Notes: a model not told the origin generated them from the letters alone. A stretch of 64,000 nt of DNA from Antitrichia curtipendula (GCA_951230915.1 OX579636.1:44457912-44521911), one strand, 5' to 3'; shown: positions 23,701 through 36,096, numbered from the stretch's first letter. A program made the numbers and translations.

Positions 23701-25641
23701 TCATCGAAGCCGTGGCCGTTGTAGGTCAACTTGCCCTCCGTCTTGAGGCCCCGGTCCAGCTTCCCGGCCAGTGCTAGCAACAACGTCGTCTTTCCTGAGC
23801 TTGGTGGCCCCAGCAGCAATGTCATTCTGCATTACCACCCAAAAATTCATCACAAACTAATCATTCAAACAAGGTGCAGGACAGCAAAAAATAAAAATAA
23901 AATCTACTCAGGCACTGAGTGAGAAACAATTGACCGCAAGAGAGTTTGGCTTTCGTTGTACCCAAAGTGAGCTGTCCGGTGAGCTCTGTCTGGGTGATCT
24001 CCCAATGAATGCACACTCCTACGTATTAATTAAATGGTGTAAATGGTGTGGGAAACAGGAACCCTCACTAATGACATTCGGAAACTATGTTTCCGACTGA
24101 AGTGAAATCTTACCGGCCAGGTTTGAGGGAGCCGCTCACGTTGTCCAAAATTGTGAGCTTCTGCTTCTTTGATCGAAGCAGATACGCTTTGTTGAGGAAA
24201 CCCTGATCAATTGACACCAAAAGGCAGCAAAACAGTTCAAAATCTCACAATTCAACATCGGCAAGCGTGAACGAAGGTTCTGGAGGTTGAATGAGACATT
24301 TGCTGCTGAAAACGACGAGCAAGCTGTACTAAGAATTAACAACATGGTGGAGTAATCACCTCAACGATATCTCGCACGACGTTAACAAGCGTCGGCAAAC
24401 CCCGATTCCCCACATAACAGTCCGCCTGGATCGTCAGATTCTCGTACCGCACCTCAATCGTGGGCAGATCAATTCCAACTCTACATCACACCCCAGATTC
24501 AGAAACTCAAATTCAAATGCACTATCAAAATGCACTCAGTAGTATCTTCACTACCAGCGTGCGAGACTTGCATTCGGCAATATGAGTGAAGTCTCAAATA
24601 AGATTTGAAAACTCTACTGCTCTAAGACAGAATTTGAAGCTCAAAAATGCAGCGAGCTCAAAATGGGTGGGGGGAAGGATAATCTTGCAGCGGAATCAAA
24701 CACCCTCGAAACTTTGCAGATTTGTCCAAGTTCCATTCATGCCCAAGTAGTGGAGTATCCAAGCGTCAAAAGTGATACCATTAGCAATATTCAAAATCTA
24801 CGCCAAACAGCGATTGTCACGTAGTACATCTCTCATCACGCAAACCAAAAAAAATACTCCACCAATTGCGCAATAATGATAACAACGAACACACAGAGCG
24901 GGTCAGACTTGCGAAAGGGGCAATCCTCAAACAGGACTTTAAAACTCTAACGCTTCTAGACAAGAATTTCAAGCTCAAAATGCAGAGAGCTCAATATGGG
25001 GGAAAAAAGGAGAGTTCGATCAAACACCCTCAAAGCTTTGCAGATTTTTGTCTAAGCTCCATTTACGTCTCAAGGAGTTGACGATTGTCAAACAAGACTT
25101 GGACTCTCAACTTCACAATCTGAGTACTATTTTTTGAAAACGGGACTTCCTCTCAAGACAGACATGGCTCTCACCTGTCGAGACGTTTTCGCACTTTCGC
25201 CAGGAGCTGATCATCATCAGCGTCAGCCGGCCGATACAGTTTCCCCAACAAATGATTAAAATCCTTTGTCGACAGGTCCTTCACATCCATATGCCTCACA
25301 CTGCCCGTATCTTTTTCAAACACCGACGTCCGCAGTCGATTAAACGTCGGCAGCTTCTCCAGCGCCGCCCACTTCAAATCATTCTCATCATCCTCCCGTG
25401 AGGATCCCATGGCCTGCGACTCCAAAGGGTTGGAGCCTCCGAAGTAGCCAAAGGGCACGCTCCGCGACAAGCTGTCCGAGAATCGGTTGCTGGAACCTCG
25501 AAAACTGCGGGACAGGTTGAGACTCTGGCGCCGTGAACCTCCCCTAGACGAATGACCCTCTCGGGAGAGATACCTTGAGTCTTGTCCATCACCGAGTTCG
25601 ACGTCCTCCGCCTTCGCGACTTTCCCATTCGTCTCCGCCAT
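14782..25641 (-). CDS. Full-size PDR-type ABCG transporter, 20 coding exons
   Basis: ATP-driven membrane exporter of the plant pleiotropic drug resistance (PDR, full-size ABCG) family, with reverse NBD-TMD-NBD-TMD order. Exons on the minus strand: 25641-25175, 24480-24360, 24202-24114, 23826-23582, 23319-23243, 23000-22947, 22608-22518, 22132-21831, 21341-21060, 20705-20124, 19710-19551, 19416-19070, 18428-18099, 17829-17539, 17312-17229, 17020-16887, 16476-16249, 16123-15952, 15807-15553, 15051-14782. All introns are GT-AG, phases join, and the total is 1526 codons plus stop, slightly longer than the usual 1420-1500. Visible motifs: Walker [10 protein letters not shown] (232-240), signature ISGGQ (371-375), Walker B VLLMDE (391-396); second half GVSGAGKST (970-978), LSTEQ (1077-1081), SIIFMDEP (1096-1103), then the PDR motif [12 protein letters not shown]. 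Membrane domains are encoded by exons 9-11 and 17-20. The start is the first in-frame ATG; the frame stays open 12 codons upstream without another ATG. The N terminus is rich in Ser and Arg. Substrate unknown; plasma membrane by family analogy. Confidence 0.96.
24556..25095 (-). repeat. Imperfect tandem duplication inside transporter intron 1
   Basis: Two blocks, about 24556-24770 and 24899-25095, match over some 190 bases with small indels. Shared words include AAACACCCTC, TTTGCAGATT and AGAATTT..AAGCTCAAAA. The offset drifts from about 333 to 324 bases. The duplication lies wholly within intron 1 (25174-24481) and explains its size relative to the other introns. No coding role. Confidence 0.65.
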
Positions 25642-25686
25642 CGCTGCTGCCTCCAAGCTCTGCCTCAATGTGCCCACTCGGGAGCG

Positions 25687-25719
25687 CTATTCCGGGTTGC
25701 TGCCGCCGTAGTTACTCAT
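25687..25719 (-). promoter_or_regulatory. Short upstream ORF (10 codons) in the transporter leader
   Basis: An ATG at 25719-25717 opens a ten-codon frame (MSNYGGSNPE) that stops at TAG 25689-25687, 45 bases before the transporter ATG at 25641. It begins just after a probable splice acceptor (25725-25724), so it should be present in the mature leader. It may reduce or condition translation of the transporter; the peptide itself has no recognisable function. Confidence 0.5.
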
Positions 25720-25723
25720 GGCC

Positions 25724-26130
25724 CTGCAAACGAAACACAAAGCCCGCATTCTTCATTTTGAAATTCAAGCGGGAGGAGGAAGAGAAAGAAGAGTAATAAC
25801 GTTGGTGCAAATACCATTTTGTCACTCGAGCCTAATGGGTAATAAGTTAGTTCACCATTCTAACAGGTGAGCAAATTGTATCTCCAGGCGTTGCAGTCAG
25901 CACTCACCAGTACTAATTCTTCCACTTCCTGTCGGAGGAAAATCTATGACACAAAACATTAAGTCAAACTGACAGTAGGAAAGAAAATGCGGTTACGAAG
26001 CTCAAAAGGACGTGTCGTCCAATTCGCAAACGAAGCTCACAATGGTAGACGACATCCTCCGTTCCCAGACAGAATGCAAGCGTGTGTGTGAGTGAGGGAA
26101 GAGGAGGAACTAAAGAGACCCAAGAGAGTT
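25724..26130 (-). other. Probable 5' UTR with a leader intron
   Basis: Reading the minus strand, a pyrimidine-rich stretch with CTCTT and CTCACACAC runs (about 26130-26060) resembles a plant 5' leader. It is followed by a good donor (ATT/GTGAGC at 26041/26040) and, about 315 bases on, a pyrimidine-rich acceptor (TTTGCAG, 25725-25724). A second strong donor (CTG/GTGAGT) lies at 25908/25907. The exact transcription start is not visible. Confidence 0.35.
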
Positions 26131-28308
26131 TGCAGTCTCCACTTCGGAACTTCTATACCGAAACCCAGCAGCGTACCTTTTCTCTTCTGTTGAGCAGACA
26201 TCACCATGATCGAAGAGTACGAAAAAAACATGAACAATATTATAATGATGCCAGGGCATGGCGTCAGCTTCGGAGGTCAGTTCCTTCCCCCTTTTTGCAA
26301 ATAGCAGCAGAGTGTTCTAGCTTGCGCCAAAACTCATAATAGCTTTTCGGGAGGTGGAAGATTCGTTGCGAAGCAGCTCCGGAAGCCGACATGGGTCATC
26401 CGGTCATCCCCTCTCGCGGCTCTCGTCATCCTGAGAAGCTGCCCGCACTACCATACTACCATAGCTCACACATAAAACCATAACCAACGGATCCAAAATC
26501 CAAAAGCAGTTGACAGTCGTTACAAAGAGTGGTAACTGGTAAAGTCCAGCAGTGTTGAGTACTTCCTGGGCAAGTTCATATCTGAAAAAATCTATGGCCA
26601 TAGCATGTTTCCTCATAAAAAAAATAAAAAAAGTCCACTCGCTTTTTTCTCTTTTGGCTAAAAGAAAAGAAAAAAATATTATTTTCTGGGGATAACAAAA
26701 ATCTTGCAAATTAATCCATAAATTATTAAAGCCGAGGATTGTTGCAGGTAATTCACTTGGACACTTCGGAGGAGGACACCAGTGGACCACCACATCATCC
26801 CACATTCTCGCATTTTTGGTTCTCACGTGAACAATGGATTTTATATTACAATTATATTTGTGTTTGTTTCCATGGGGAGTATCTATAATGTTCAGGATTT
26901 TTGCTTCCAGAAGATATGAGAGTGAGAGGCTCGGACCACACAAAGTTGAAAAAAAAATAAAAGCAGATTGACAGATGAGTGAGGTCCCTTTCTTTTTCTT
27001 TTTCTTGAAACACATGGGCTAATGAGTGAGTGTTTTGGGTTGTTGTTTTTGGGTTATTTTCTTGAAAAGAACCTCCATTGACAATGAGTGAGCTTAGATT
27101 GCTTTCATCGACAATTTCTCCTTTTCACTCTCTTTCTTCTAGAACAAGAACGGTGTAATTGTGAGGCTCTCTCCCGTGTACTTGACTAGTAGGTACCTTA
27201 GAAACAACGTGAGACCTTTTGTAGGGTACAACTTTTTATTGTTGGAGCTAATCATCTGAAAAATATTCAAGTTAGTATGGCATTTTTCTTTTTTGAAGCA
27301 GATTGTATTGCAACTACTATATACTAGTACATTGTAATGATTCATATTGTATCATTTGTAAATGTACACAAGGCTAGTCTAGAAGGAAGGGGAGGGATTG
27401 ACATGAGTAACTTCTATTTTCCATCTGCAAATGGACAAAATAATGAACAATGTCTCATTTTCAGTTGTTATTTGTTCATTTGTTCCAACCCAAATTTGTT
27501 GTGGGTCGTTTTCAAAGACATATTGTGTTCATGCATGAAGGAAGGGGGGAGTCATTGAAGCATTCAATATAATACTACTTGCGGGGTTTTCAGTTTTTGT
27601 GTTTTTCTTCTCCTATTTTATATGTATAATTCATCTATATGATTTGATTGTATGAATTGTTTGATGCATGATGTCTATGTAAGTGTTGTTTGTAAACGTG
27701 GGTTCCATTCAATAGTAGTTAGAGTGTACATATTGTATTGATCGACCCTAAATCCACGTATAAAATTTTGAATTGCAGTAGGAACATATTTCTATTTCAA
27801 TTTAAACCACTATAGGATATAGAAAAATGGATGAAAAATACAAGTATAAAAAAATAGGGACATATCTACTGTGAAATAATAGCTAAATAGATAGCCTCCA
27901 TAATAAAAAAAGTCTTTTTTTTCTTCTTGAAACACTTGGACAGTTTCCATTGATAAAAAGAAACGGAACACAAAACCAAAGGACATAGTTCTCGGCATGA
28001 TTTTTTACATTTTCTACAATTGTATCTCAAAACTAAAGCTTTTTCATTTTCGTAATAATTAAGGCAACAAAAGCAAAGTCATAAATAGTGGTTAACAAAT
28101 GAGAGGCAGACAACCAAGCCTCCATCCGAAGGGTGTGACCCAAGCAGTCAATCACAATGTAACAATAAGATCCAACGCAGCTTAGGAAAATACCCCCAAC
28201 TTTGGATGACTAAGTTTTTAGGTCATTCAAAGGTAGGATCTCTCACCAAAAATATCCGTTTGAAATCAAATATTGTCAAATTGCTTAATAAAAAGTTTCA
28301 ACACACAC

Positions 28309-28312
<4 letters not shown>
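26131..28312. other. Upstream intergenic region of the transporter, no gene recognised
   Basis: The part nearest the gene (26131-26450) is less AT-rich and should hold promoter sequence; GGTATAGAAG and ATTATAATATT on the minus strand are possible TATA-like words. A 203-codon minus-strand frame (27015-26404) opens with a poly-Lys run and shows no domain; I do not call it a gene. The rest is AT-rich and featureless. Confidence 0.4.
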
Positions 28313-28355
<43 letters not shown>

Positions 28356-28358
28356 TAG
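28313..28358. repeat. (AT)n microsatellite
   Basis: Uninterrupted AT dinucleotides over about 38 bases, then ACATATATA. Simple repeat. Confidence 0.95.
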
Positions 28359-28389
28359 AAATTATAAGGTATAATGAAGTACTACAAGT

Positions 28390-28560
28390 TGTGTCCTAGG
28401 TAAACAACAATATTAATTTATTGATCAATTGAACTCCACATTTATTACCATTCCAACCAAAACTTCACCGCATTGTGCAATGTGAATGCTATTGTAGATA
28501 GCATTTGAAAACTAGAATTCAGAAATGAGAGTCGATACTATAGTCTCTACCCAAAAGACA
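28390..28560 (-). repeat. Dispersed repeat, inverted relative to 42960-43120
   Basis: CCTAGGTAAACAACAATATT, TTATTGATCAAT and TTGTAGATAGCATTTG..AAACT match, on the opposite strand, AATATTGTTGTTTACCTAAG-type words in 43086-43125 and further words down to 42960. No coding seen. Confidence 0.5.
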
Positions 28561-28959
28561 AAACCAATAAATGAGATAGGTTTCATTGCAGTCATGACTA
28601 GTCAATATACACCATAAGTACACCTAATTGTGACCCTTGTCAAATTGCATCACAATGTACACTGTAACCGTATTTTAACATTAATCTTGGAAGGACATTA
28701 AGGTTAGAAAGTGGCCGATGGATGACTTCAAAGATTATTGAAGAAATGAAGAATTCATCTATTGATCCAAAAATCATATCATTTTTGCAAAGTACCTTGG
28801 CATTAGGTCTCGTGCTTTAATGATTAATTTCTAAGAGTCATAATATGAATTGTAAATGATTTATCCATGTAGTCTCAAGAAGATTCTTGAAGACTTTTGA
28901 AGGTTTAGGCAAATACTTATGGTCTTAATTTTTGAAAAGATTTTTTGAGTTTTTTTTCA

Positions 28960-29640
28960 GGCCAAGAAAACTAATTAACTTATTGGGAATATAAATTTAT
29001 TTCAATTGGTGCATGGGAGCAAAAGTTATGCTACAATAAGCCCCAAATAAGTGAAGGTGGGTAGCCAAAAAATAAAAGTAATTTGAAATTTATGTACTTA
29101 TTCAATTCTTTTAGATTGTATTTTTGTCTGTGCAAAAAGATTTGATTCATTCCATTTGAATAAGTGATGTGAAAGTTATAAAACTTCTTGTTTTGGAGGA
29201 ATTCTTAGCAAATTCTTTAAAAAATAATGTACTGGATCCATTGTGAACTCAATTTAAATAGCATTTAAAAAAAAATGCATATGGTTTAGTTTGCCTTTCT
29301 CGTGCAATTTAGTGTGTTTTAATTCCATCATAGAGCTATCAACAATTAAGAGGGGTGAATTTTTATTTTGAACCTTCAACTTAATTCTTTAACATAAAAA
29401 ATATAAACTTACAATCTATAGTACAAAAAATATTTTTTTTCACTTTAAACACTTATATCTTGTAATCAATAAGGTCAAAGGTTTTGAAATTTCTTCTAGA
29501 CATGCTCATATTAGTCTAGTGGAAGGTCCTATGGTTGGATATGCAAAAGAAACAAATGTTAAAATTTTTGTTGTTCATATTGAAATGGTAGTTTTGAGTG
29601 AATTTTGAAAAAAAAGGGCCTTGGGGTTAAAGAACTTCTT
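28960..29640 (+). repeat. AT-rich dispersed repeat copy
   Basis: Carries TTTCAATTGGTGCATGGGAG, AAAAGTTATGCTACAATAAG, then AATTCCATCATAGAGCTATC and a tail GAAATGGTAGTTTTGAGTG..GGGCCTTGGGGTTAAAG. The order is the same as in 4868-5790. Confidence 0.55.
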
Positions 29641-30024
29641 GCAAAATGGAAGAAATACATCCAAATATGTTGAGAAAGTAAGTTTTGACTATTCTTCAAC
29701 AACAAGACTATAATTGTGTTCAATTAGTACCTTATGAATTGTGTGTAAGGTTCTAACTAAGATCATTAGGGATAGGAAGAAAAGAAGAACTTGCAAAATA
29801 AAAATCTTCATAACATTCAGTAGCCTTCAATGAGGTTGCCTTTTCCTCTTTGGAGTCCTCAGTCACAAGATTCATCCTCACATCATTTATTTAAGCTTTA
29901 GTACCGAGATGGTAGCAGTACATTTATGGTATGTTTCATTATTTTTTCCTAATTTTAGGACTGACATCCAATTCTACAAATATTTAGAGAAAAATGGTTT
30001 TTCAAAACTCCAAGGAATCCAATG

Positions 30025-30715
30025 AGTGTGAAGCTTACACCAATGCAATTTTATCATCTTCCACTGAATTCACAATAAATTGGAATATTGAATGGATTGC
30101 TTCATTGGCATTTGCCAGTGTGGACGGTAGAGACGATTTATTTATATTGAATTTCAGTGTTCATCATGAGCTCTCAAAGGCTATGGGGTAATTTGACGAT
30201 GAGAGCTTGACCGCTCATTGTCAAAACAAAAATTTATGTTTGGAGTAGAACTTCATACTTTATTTCAGCATAGTAAAATAATTTTTTTCAAAAAAAATTG
30301 AACGACAATGTTTTTATGAATCAAGCTAAATTTCATCTCCAAAAATTTGTTTGAGATATCATGCCTCCAATCAAAAGTTATGAACAAATTTCAGAGAAGA
30401 TGTTTGAAAATGTAAAAAAAATTGACCCTTCCAATTCTTCTCTAAAATTTGTCCATAACTTTTAATTGGAGGATTGAAATCTCAAACGGATTTTTGGAGA
30501 TGAAACTTTACTTATTTGACTAACTTTGTTTGGTTCAAAGTTTTTTGAGAAAAGTTATTCTATTGTGCATAAATGAGGTTTCCAATTTTACTTCAAATAT
30601 AATTCCTGCTTTTGACTTAATTATGAGTGGTTGAGTTTCTACTTATTCTAATTTATATATCCCACATTGATTGCACTACTTTCTACCACCCCAAATATAT
30701 ATAAATAAATTCTTT
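30025..30715 (+). repeat. Dispersed repeat unit carrying a foldback, copy 1
   Basis: From ATTGCTTCATTGGCATTTG through CTATGGGGTAATTTGACGATGAGAGCTTGA to TATATATCCCACAT, this block matches 45850-46475 in the same orientation, both outside and inside the hairpin. Divergence is moderate. The unit is at least 600 bp. Confidence 0.65.
30234..30600. repeat. Long foldback (hairpin) repeat, copy 1
   Basis: The left arm contains TTTCATCTCCAAAAAT, TTTGAGAT, CCTCCAAT and AAAAGTTATG; the right arm holds the same words inverted in mirrored order, with a loop near 30405-30440. Arms are about 165-180 bases and imperfect. The matching copy lies at 46007-46378. Confidence 0.7.
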
Positions 30716-32875
30716 TCTCACTCTGTAAATCGTATTATTACTGACTTTTGCATCAATGCATGCTACTTGTTGAGTTCATTGTTTTCAATGAAAAAAAAGC
30801 GTTGATTGCCCATACATTTTTAATATATGGGAGCTTACTTGAATGTAAATTGTATAGTTGGGACCCCTTAGGCTTACTTCAATTCTCTGACAAATATTGA
30901 CGTGAGTAATGAAGCTAATTGTGGGTGTAGAATATTCCACATCATTCCATCGTAGGAAAGGCAACGTATCTCATTGCTATTGAATGCTATATTGTGTTTA
31001 AAATTTTATGAGGCCAATACATTTTGTCCAAACAAGTTCAAATTGATCTACATTCTCTTCCTTTATATTTTCCTACAAACTCTTAAGGATTAAGACTGAT
31101 TGGAACTACCCTTGAAACTCATGTTGAGAAATAGTGAACATACTTAAGAAATTTGAAATAAAAAAGGTGAAATAAGATAGAACAATGCACTCTATAATAT
31201 AAATTGTCTTAGATAATTAAGCCTTGTAATGATTTTTTAGCCATTAGTAAATAAAAAAATAACATTCTTAGATAATTGAACAAATATTTGTATTTATTGG
31301 GTGAACTATGTTAACCCTTAAAGGACCAAAGAACCTTATTTGAGCTTTAGTTTGAGAACTCAGGCAAGCTCTATTGACTTTGTAATTTGAAATTTTTGCA
31401 TGATTTTTTTTTGGATGGATGCTATTAATTGTAATCTATGTGTAAAGCTTTGTTTCATGTTGTTTCAATAGATATTGCAAAAATTACAAGTTTTTTAAAT
31501 TTCAATGTCAAAATGGGCAACAATAAATATATCCTAAAAAAATATTAATTAGTTTTTGGTGATTGTATAGATTGATACCTACTCAAAAGCATTTGACCAT
31601 TCAAATCCACATAGTGAAGTAAAAGATACGAGGAGTTTTATTTTGCGGGCAATGAAGGTAGAATAAACATGCAAAGTCATTTTTCGCTCTCAATTCTTTT
31701 TTTATTAATAAAATTCAAAATAATGTATAACAATTGTTTACTAAAATATTCTCGCTATTGGAATTAAAATTTCTCAAATTCTTCCAAAAGTTATTGGCAT
31801 ATTAGTTTTCTTTCATTTAATAACATTTTCTACTTTACAATTTTTTTAAATGAATATGAAAGTTTTTTTTATTATAAAAATTTACATATGTTCTTAACCT
31901 ATTTTTCAACATCTTCTTAAAATACACAAGTTATAGGACATATGTGTTTTGTTTTTAAAATGTTGAAAGACAAAACTTCACCTTCTGGAAGGGCCATAAA
32001 AGCCGACATTTTAAAGTTTAGGCATATTGAACTTACAATCAGTGGGGACATTCACTTTGAAATTTGGTAAGGATACACTTGACCAAGTTAGCCAAAGGAT
32101 TCTATGGCTGGATTTGTTAAACATTAAATATTGATGAACATTTTGACCTTGCTTTGGGGACAAGTATTTTTAAGTATTTTTGGGCATCTAAACAAAAAGG
32201 AATTTCAAGGATTAAAAATAGCTCAAATATTATTTTTTTAGCTTTATAAACGAATATTATTTGGATGAAGTACATTAATAAATAAAATTGAGTAAAATTG
32301 AGTAAAATAGAGGGTGCTAAATTGTTATGATTTCCAAAGCATCTATATCTTGGAATAAATGAGATATTGATTGTGATATTTATACTAGTAATTGATAAAG
32401 TAGATTAGTAGATTAATTGACTATTTCATAAAGGACACTTTATGCACCCTTTAAGAGAACTGCATCAAATGGTGTCTTAATAAGCAATTGAATATAGTTC
32501 AATTACTAATTTGCTTAGTTATTTTGTTGAATCTTGTGGAAAGTGGAAAGAGGATTATAGATTCTCTATGTATGCATTTTTTAGACAACATATTAATAAA
32601 TTGTGAATTTTCAAAATGTTAAAATGGGTATATCTAAAAATAACCATGGACTCTTGTGAAGGGAGGAAATACATTTTAGGATTAGTTTTAGAAAGATGTC
32701 ACAATTAATTGCATATATCTTACCTTGAATTCGTAGCAACCTTAATTACTTGAATTCATAGCAATGTTAATTATGGCAGATCGCGTTGTGTACAATTGCA
32801 TACAACTCTACCGTTGAATGTAATCAAAGTATGGATGCTTACAATAGATACTTGTAGCATATGTTAGACATACCT
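30716..32875. other. AT-rich intergenic DNA, nothing recognised
   Basis: A fragment beginning AACCCTTAAAGGACCAAAG at 31315 resembles the head of the AT-rich dispersed repeat. No gene, RNA or clear element border otherwise. Confidence 0.45.
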
Positions 32876-33843
32876 TAACCCCTCACCGCCGAAGCTCTAA
32901 CCATGTCAAAAAACCACCTTGCTTTTCAAGTGCTATAAATCTTAATGTGAGTAAGGTATAAAAATCTCAACCGTACAATATTATAGTGTGCATGTTGTAG
33001 ATGGTGTAAGTAAAATTTGGGGTCATTTGACCGTATAGATTGAAAGATTATAATGTTTTAGTGTTGAAAAAAGATGCTGAAATTTTCCTAAAAACACATT
33101 TCGAGGTGGAATTTGATTTCTAAACCTACTCAAATGAAAAAACTTTAAACTACAAGGTGATTCTAAACCAAAAGACAAACACTTTGGTGGAAAAAACACA
33201 CATTTAATTGACTCATTGCATTTGCAAAGTTGTTTTGAAATGTCAAAAAACAGTGAAAAAAGTAGCAAAAAAACACATCTACAGCTGAACCTACCTCTGC
33301 TAAAATGCTTCTCAGTCAATCATATCTTCTTGGATTGATATGAAATTTTTACCACAAGAACTAGACTAGTATGTGAAACTTTTCCAACAAAAATTACTGA
33401 AAAAAACTCCTGTATGAAGAAGTTATAAGCCACCAAAGTTCACTGTAATGCAAAAATGTTTAGATTTTGAACTTCGAATTGCTCCCAAGCATTCAAAACA
33501 ACTTGGGTTGACATGAAAATTTAACCACAATAACTAGACTTAAAGGGGAACATAACACAACAAATTTGATTGAAAACGAACATTGGATGAAGGAGATACA
33601 AGCCCCCGAAGTTGCAGCCTTCAAATGCAGTTTGGTGAATTCAAATTGAACCTATGAACTTCGATTGGCTTTCAAGAAATCAATAAAGCTTGCATTGATC
33701 TGAAAATTCTTCCACATAAACTAGAAGAGAGAGCGCAACTTTACCAACAAGTTTTATTGAGTTTGGACATCGGATGCAAAAGTTACAGCACTTTAAATTT
33801 TCTGTGAGGACACTTTTTGTCCCCTCTGGCGATGAGGGGTTAA
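32876..33843 (+). repeat. Dispersed repeat with TTAACCCCTCACCGCC ends
   Basis: Left end TTAACCCCTCACCGCCGAAG and inverted right end TTAACCCCTCATCGCCAGAG form a terminal inversion of about 16-18 bases. The interior (GTAGCAAAAAAACACAT, ACTAGACTAG, AACTTGGGTTGACATGA) is repeated at 40917-41475. No transposase coding seen; probably a non-autonomous inverted-repeat element. Confidence 0.55.
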
Positions 33844-35765
33844 AGATCTAAACCATCTCTAGAAAGGGGAAGATCAAATAGAACACATCCAAGGTAATGC
33901 TTTCAATTTTCAAAGTTCCAAATTCAAAGCTTTCCTTTAATTTCCTACTTTTGACTTCATTGAGCCGACAACAATATCCATTAATGATTTCTTCCGAAAA
34001 TTAGAGATCCATGTTTGTCATGCATTCGTGTCATGTTGCCTAAGTGCCCATCCATCTATTCAATCCACCCATCATTAGAAGAAAAAACAATAAATTAGCA
34101 CATGAACATAGGCCTAGTCTTAAAGTACCGCCATTGTGAAATTGTGAGGATTTTATTTGATACCTCCTTCATACCCTCAAAACATCAATGTAGCAAGAAG
34201 GAAGCATCAATGTAGCAAGAGGGAGGCACCTTCATATGACTGCCCAAATCGAAGCATTTATTCAAATCATACATTATACATGTCAAACTTCTTATTTATG
34301 TTTAGTAAAAAAATAATAAACTTAAAAATTGTTGATGTCTTCCACTTAGTAAAAAACAAAGTCTAGGCTAAAATGTCATTTTGAAGGAAATTTTTTGGGG
34401 TTGAATTTCAGGGGGACCGGTACAGGTGTCTTTCAAATTTAAGGTATGATATTAAACTGTATATCTCTCTTCCCATCCACCAATCTCATACATACATCAT
34501 CCTTAAAGGGTTAAGTTATTTCATTGATTAATTACTCCAAGACACCCAAATTGTTTAACTTTATACTTTTCTATATAAAGTTATTTTCTTTGAAAAAATA
34601 TTCCTCTCTATGCATCATGGAGACAAGTATGAATTGCGACAAATAAAAACTGGGCAGCTTCGAGCCTATCGAAAAAAGAGCAAAAAGAGCAGGTAAATGT
34701 GTTTTAAAATGCCAAACTATAATCATAGCCTTGCACACCGCTTCCACAATGTTTCCAAAACCTCATTCCATCCATCGTGTAGAGTTAGCACATGTAAAAT
34801 TGTATACTCAAAATTGACCACCTTCAATTCGAGCCTTCCAAAATGCAGAAGCCAAATAAACTCCAAACCTTTTAAAAAAACAAAACACTTTACCCATAAA
34901 TGACGCTACAACCATTTTCTAGTCGATGAATGACAGAGAAAATTTGTGTATAGGATAGATGTGCAACTATACATCCTCAGATTTTGCATGAAAAGGGAGG
35001 TCTTTTATAGTGGTTTGACTTCCAACGAGTGCTTTAGGATTTTTTTAAACCAACTATTCACACAGTGCCAAAAAAAATGATTTCTACAGTTAGAGGCCCA
35101 TCTTGTAAGAGCCGGTCTCCATTGGAAAGATGGACCTCTAATTTTGGACAGGGAAGGGAGGGACTCCATTGCTATTGTAGTTGATCCATGACCTCAGGCC
35201 TCCATCCTATGAATTGGGAGAAAACAAACTTAGAGGGCATGAAAGGAGGTCTGGACCCTCCCATTTGGTAGAAAATGACAAAAGAGGGGATGTCAACCAC
35301 TAATAGAGATCATTCTAATGGAGAACTAAGGACCTCCTTATATGTATCGGTCATTGGGGAAGTTTTACATCGAGTGCTACAGGAAAAAATAGCCATTGTA
35401 CTTTCTTGTGGACTTGATGGGTGGGAAGGATACAATTATAAATTCACACATATTAGATTTACTAGTCTCTACCAATGAGGTTGTTCACCGATATCGGTGA
35501 AACTTCAACTCCTCCTTTCCTATTTGCCCACCTTGGCAAGACAATTGGTAGAGCTGTTTTTGTCTTCTTGCTTGATTTAGTTGTAAACTTGCCCACCGGG
35601 CTCACATGTAAATTGGCCCTAAATGAGTCACATGTCCACCTCTGCTTCTATAGCTACAGGTTCCTGTTACCGTCCAACATAATGGAGAGTTGTTGTTCCT
35701 CCGATAGACCTTCCAACTCCCTCCATTGCATGGAGGTTTGGGCCTTCAATGGAGTCACCTCTAAG
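33844..35765. other. Intergenic DNA with a short tandem duplication
   Basis: At about 34183-34228 the 22-base word CATCAATGTAGCAAG(A)AGG is present twice in tandem. The segment 35150-35760 is less AT-rich but codes for nothing I recognise. Confidence 0.5.
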
Positions 35766-35771
35766 GAAGGG

Positions 35772-35998
35772 GGCCAAGGAGGATTGACCCGCATCAAAGG
35801 ATAAATACACCCCACCCCCCTATATTTTATGTTGCTTAAATTTTGTATCTCTTTAAGTCTCTCAACTACCTAGGGGCCTCTTATTGCAAATATGAATTCA
35901 GAATTTACAATTTTTATCATATGCGACAAACAAATAATTTCCAGTGTTTTCTACAAGCATAAAACAAGGGACCATACAAGGGGCAATCCTCCTTGGCC
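35772..35998. mobile_element. MITE, AGGATTGACCC family
   Basis: Left GGCCAAGGAGGATTGACCC and inverted right GGCCAAGGAGGATTGCCCC form a 15-19-base terminal repeat. The interior carries GAATTCAGAATTTAC and CATATGCGACAAA as in the other copies. No clear target duplication remains. Confidence 0.65.
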
Positions 35999-36096
35999 CT
36001 ATATATGGGGGGTAACCTTAGGTCCGAAAATAAAATAAAAAGCATTGGACCACACCATACTGCCAAATCGACACACCTTGCATCTTGTCTAGTTTA

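Noticed and set aside
26404..27015. 203-codon minus-strand open frame upstream of the transporter
   Set aside because: Begins with a poly-Lys run from A/T-rich DNA and shows no domain or conserved motif; likely a chance frame.
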